Assembly: GCA_016719885.1 (NCBI GenBank) | Contig: JADJYF010000018.1 | Location: 62,001 to 126,000, forward strand | Length of the DNA stretch: 64,000 nt | Reading direction: 5' to 3' | Source of the DNA: Pseudomonadota bacterium | GTDB taxonomy: Bacteria > Pseudomonadota > Gammaproteobacteria > Ga0077536 | Part shown: piece by piece, positions 61,481 through 64,000 of the stretch | Layout: every line of letters starts with the position of its first letter | Numbering within the stretch: position 1 is the stretch's first letter | Notes under the pieces: generated by a model | The model's input: only the letters and a program-made list of their open reading frames with translations | What the model was told of the DNA's origin: nothing | The model's database searches: none | Translations under genes and position numbers: made by a program

Positions 61481-63223
61481 ATGATAACGCAGAACACCAG
61501 GACTCACATTGCAGCCATCGCCCTGGTGGCGCTGGCGGTGAGAGTGTGGGGCACCAATTTCGGTCTGCCTTACGATTTCACCGCTGACGAGCCCCATCAG
61601 ATCGTGCAGGCGCTCAAGATCGGCGCGGGTGAAGGCGGTCCGCTGGTGCAGATGTGGCACACCATCGGCAAGGGCGGACTCGATTACCTGCTGTTCATCG
61701 AGTACGGCGTGCTGTTCTGCGTGCTGTGGCTGTTCGGCAAAGTGCAGAGCGCCCAGGATTTCGCCTTTCTGTACTTGAGCGACCCCAGCGTTTTCTACCA
61801 GGTCGGTCGCATCACGATTGCCAGCATGGGCGCCCTGACCTGCATCGCCGTGTACGGCGTCGGCCGGCGCATGTTCGCGCGGCGCACCGCACTGTTTGCG
61901 GCCCTCATCGGAGCCCTGGCGCTCGACCATGTCACCAACTCCCATTTGATCAACGTGCACATACCCATGGCCTGCGCGCTGTGGCTGGCCGTATGGTGCT
62001 ACGTCGAATATGAACACCGGCCGCGCAGCGCCCTGTTGTGGGCAAGCGGCGCGCTCGCGGGCATCGCGATTTCCCTCGCCTATAACGCCGTGGTGGGATT
62101 GGCGATGCTGGCCGTCGCGCTGCTCACCAGCAGCGCTCCCGCTCGTCACGGCCTGCACCGTCGCACTGCCCTGCTGCGCTTGCTGGGCGGCGGCCTCGTG
62201 ACCGTACTGCTGCTGGCTCCTGAACTGCTGACCAGCGGCGCGGCGCTGCTGGAGAATTTTCGCCAGGTGTTGGGAGATTCCGCCGCCACGCCCGCGCTCG
62301 ACCACGACAGCCCGCGCGCGGCCATCGACGCGGTCACGATACTGCGCGCCCAGGGCTGGAGCGAATACCTGCCCATCCTGCTCGGCTGGCGCTACCTGCC
62401 GGTGACGCTCGCGGCGCTGGCTGGCGGCGTGGCCGGCATCCTGCGGCGTGAACGCTGGACCCTGCTGCTGACCGGCGGCATTGTCGTTCTGGTCATGCTG
62501 CTGTCGGCCTCCGACCGCGGCGCGAGCGAGCGCTACATGCTGCCCATGACCCCCGCGTTCTGGCTGGTGGCCGCGCGCGGCGTGACCGCCCTGAGTGGGC
62601 GGCGCGCGTGGCTCGCGGCCCTGTTGATGGTCGCGGTGACGGCGCCCAACGCCTATCACATCATCCGCATGGACTACACGCTGACACGCCCCGACAGCCG
62701 CGTGCTGGCCAAGCAGTGGATCGAAAGTCACGTGCCGGCCGGCGCGCGACTGCTGGTGGATGGCATGCGCTTTCGCTACATCCAGAGCCCGCCGCTCAAG
62801 CCGGCGCCAGCCGCGCTGGAAAGACAAATCGCCGCCCTGCAAGGCAGCGAGCTCAAATATCCCAAGCGCTTCATCGAACTCTACCGCTCCGCCAAGTCCA
62901 GTCTGCCCGGCCCGGCCTATGACCTGTATTCGACGATGTATGGTCTCGAGGTGCGCGAACTGGACTACTACGTCAGCGCCTGCTTCGACTACATCATCAC
63001 CAGCAGCGACATCACCGATCGCTACGCGGCCGGTCCATTGCGCGTGCAGTACGCGCAAACCGCGCGCTTCTACGACGCGCTGCGGACACACCCGGCCTTC
63101 CGCGAGGTCTACCGCGCAAGCGGTGAACCGTGGCGGACCACCGGTCCGACCATCACTGTCTACCGGGTCGCATCGGCGTGCGGAAGTCCGGCCCAGCCCG
63201 CGACGGTCACGCCATCTCCTTAA
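61481..63223 (+). CDS. GT39/ArnT-like polytopic glycosyltransferase
   Basis: A 580-residue GT-C-type membrane protein. The acidic loop after the first helix is DFTADEPHQIVQ (DE pair), as in Pmt/ArnT enzymes that use polyprenyl-phosphate sugars. About ten helices fill the first 380 residues, and a soluble C-terminal domain follows (LAKQWIESHVPAGARLLVDG). It may attach a sugar to a lipid or protein at the periplasmic face. It lies between the oxidoreductase genes (opposite strand) and the export lipoprotein gene. Confidence 0.82.
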   Translation: MITQNTRTHIAAIALVALAVRVWGTNFGLPYDFTADEPHQIVQALKIGAGEGGPLVQMWHTIGKGGLDYLLFIEYGVLFCVLWLFGKVQSAQDFAFLYLSDPSVFYQVGRITIASMGALTCIAVYGVGRRMFARRTALFAALIGALALDHVTNSHLINVHIPMACALWLAVWCYVEYEHRPRSALLWASGALAGIAISLAYNAVVGLAMLAVALLTSSAPARHGLHRRTALLRLLGGGLVTVLLLAPELLTSGAALLENFRQVLGDSAATPALDHDSPRAAIDAVTILRAQGWSEYLPILLGWRYLPVTLAALAGGVAGILRRERWTLLLTGGIVVLVMLLSASDRGASERYMLPMTPAFWLVAARGVTALSGRRAWLAALLMVAVTAPNAYHIIRMDYTLTRPDSRVLAKQWIESHVPAGARLLVDGMRFRYIQSPPLKPAPAALERQIAALQGSELKYPKRFIELYRSAKSSLPGPAYDLYSTMYGLEVRELDYYVSACFDYIITSSDITDRYAAGPLRVQYAQTARFYDALRTHPAFREVYRASGEPWRTTGPTITVYRVASACGSPAQPATVTPSP

Positions 63224-63411
63224 AATTTCACCACTTCGTGCACCAGGCACGCTGTCAGTCGCAGGCAAATGACATAAACTCGGCCATGCAGCCATGGGGC
63301 GCGGTCACCACCAATGCGGGATTGGGCATTGCGGCGGCCGGCGCGGGAACAAGAACAAAGACTCACGAGTACGCCGCCGAGCAGGATTTCACTGCCCGAA
63401 ATACCCTTGCA

Positions 63412-64000
63412 ATGAATTTCCATCCTCCTTCAAGTCCGGCACGCTTGCGCGCGACGTGGCAGCTGCTCGTGCTGCTTGGCGTCATCCTGCTGTCGGGTTG
63501 CGCCAACGAGCTGAACCTGGGCAAGGATGCAAAGACCGTCGCTGAAAGCCGCACCGAGCTGGCCGCGCCGCTGAATGCCGAATACCGCATTCGAGCGGGC
63601 GACAAGCTGGACATCAAGTTCTTCTACGCACGCGAACTGAATGAAGCGCTGTTGGTGCGCACCGACGGTCGCATCTCCCTGCAGCTGGTGGGCGACCTGC
63701 AGGCCGCCGGCATCACCCCCAAGCAGCTGGCCGAGAACATATCCAAGGCCTATGCCAACGAGTTGCGGGCGCCGGACGCCACGGTGGTGGTGCGCGAATC
63801 CGCGGCACGCATATTCGTGGGCGGCGAAATCACCCGCCCGACCTTCGTCAAACTCGACATGCGTCTCACCGCCTTGCAGGCGATCTTCGCCGCCGGCGGC
63901 TTTACGCCGTTCGCGCAGCCGGCCAGCGTCATCCTGTTGCGCAAGGTCGAAGGTGAGGACCGCATCGCGGTACGTGTCGATTTGAGCGACACCGAAATGG
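63412..64000 (+). CDS. Wza-type polysaccharide export lipoprotein (cut by window end)
   Basis: From ATG 63412 the frame stays open to the window end (196 residues). It starts with a lipoprotein signal (LLVLLGVILLSGCANE, lipobox LSGC) and continues with the polysaccharide-export domain: AEYRIRAGDKLDIKFFYARE, VRTDGRISLQLVGDLQAAG, VVVRESAARIFVGGEITRP and LTALQAIFAAGGF. It forms an outer-membrane channel for EPS. No in-frame alternative start is better. The rest of the export machinery should lie beyond 64000. Confidence 0.88.
   Translation, partial: MNFHPPSSPARLRATWQLLVLLGVILLSGCANELNLGKDAKTVAESRTELAAPLNAEYRIRAGDKLDIKFFYARELNEALLVRTDGRISLQLVGDLQAAGITPKQLAENISKAYANELRAPDATVVVRESAARIFVGGEITRPTFVKLDMRLTALQAIFAAGGFTPFAQPASVILLRKVEGEDRIAVRVDLSDTEM

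Noticed and set aside
61322..63295. 657-residue open frame opposite the GT39 gene
   Set aside because: It is an antisense shadow of a membrane protein gene.
63641..63985. 114-residue frame near the window end
   Set aside because: It is out of frame with the export lipoprotein, whose own frame stays open to the window edge.
1..64000. CRISPR arrays, tRNA or rRNA genes, phage integrase or full insertion sequences
   Set aside because: No regularly spaced repeats, cloverleaf sequences, rRNA segments or transposase/integrase reading frames were recognised by eye.

Overview
The window is high-GC, gene-dense DNA with short intergenic gaps and many ATGA/GTGA translational overlaps. It looks like chromosomal DNA of an environmental member of the Pseudomonadota, most likely a gammaproteobacterium. 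The grounds are REP-like palindromic repeats, a TIGR02001-type outer-membrane protein, PEP-CTERM-type secreted proteins with an exopolysaccharide (EPS) locus, and catabolic CoA genes (methylmalonyl-CoA mutase, alpha-methylacyl-CoA racemase, CaiB-type CoA transferase, P450). No rRNA, tRNA or CRISPR array was recognised, and no intact insertion sequence. Taxonomy is inference.

Layout. 1-2.2 kb: a cut-off MarR regulator diverges from a P450 plus thioredoxin-like pair, with a strong palindromic operator candidate between them. 2.2-6.3 kb (minus): ribA, then an overlapping meaB / B12-binding subunit / catalytic subunit set for methylmalonyl-CoA mutase. 6.5-11.3 kb: kup with a hairpin over its Shine-Dalgarno, then an amidase and an alpha-methylacyl-CoA racemase, with two REP pairs, one split by a 143-bp MITE. 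11.7-16.5 kb: a GGDEF-EAL protein and a molybdopterin oxidoreductase. 16.5-19.1 kb (minus): ECF sigma, anti-sigma and subtilase operon. 19.2-23.3 kb: a beta-barrel protein, rhomboid protease, CoA transferase, DUF2721 and SnoaL-like proteins. 23.4-26.8 kb (minus): a copper-type operon with copC and a CopD-cytochrome c-redoxin fusion. 27-35.9 kb: a deacetylase, then a translationally coupled minus-strand cassette. In transcription order it encodes a sulfatase-like membrane enzyme, a sulfotransferase, two AlkP-superfamily phosphodiesterase-like proteins (the second frameshifted), a 64-residue ribbon-helix-helix-like protein and a membrane protein. This is the best candidate in the window for an undescribed functional unit.

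36.4-64 kb: a VanZ-like protein, a PEP-CTERM-type protein, a DUF2231 membrane protein, and a large envelope-polysaccharide locus. The locus holds an ABC ATPase without its permease, a kinase-like protein, GT-C membrane proteins, a GT9, GtrA, a Wzy-type ligase or polymerase, three GT4-type glycosyltransferases, a NodB-type deacetylase, two paralogous secreted pectate-lyase-like proteins with calcium-binding tails, a methyltransferase that seems to start at a non-standard codon, a second PEP-CTERM-type protein, two coupled sugar-type oxidoreductases, and the start of a Wza-type export lipoprotein running off the end. Together these genes could build, trim and export a surface polysaccharide. Exosortase and the chain-length and priming enzymes are not in the window.
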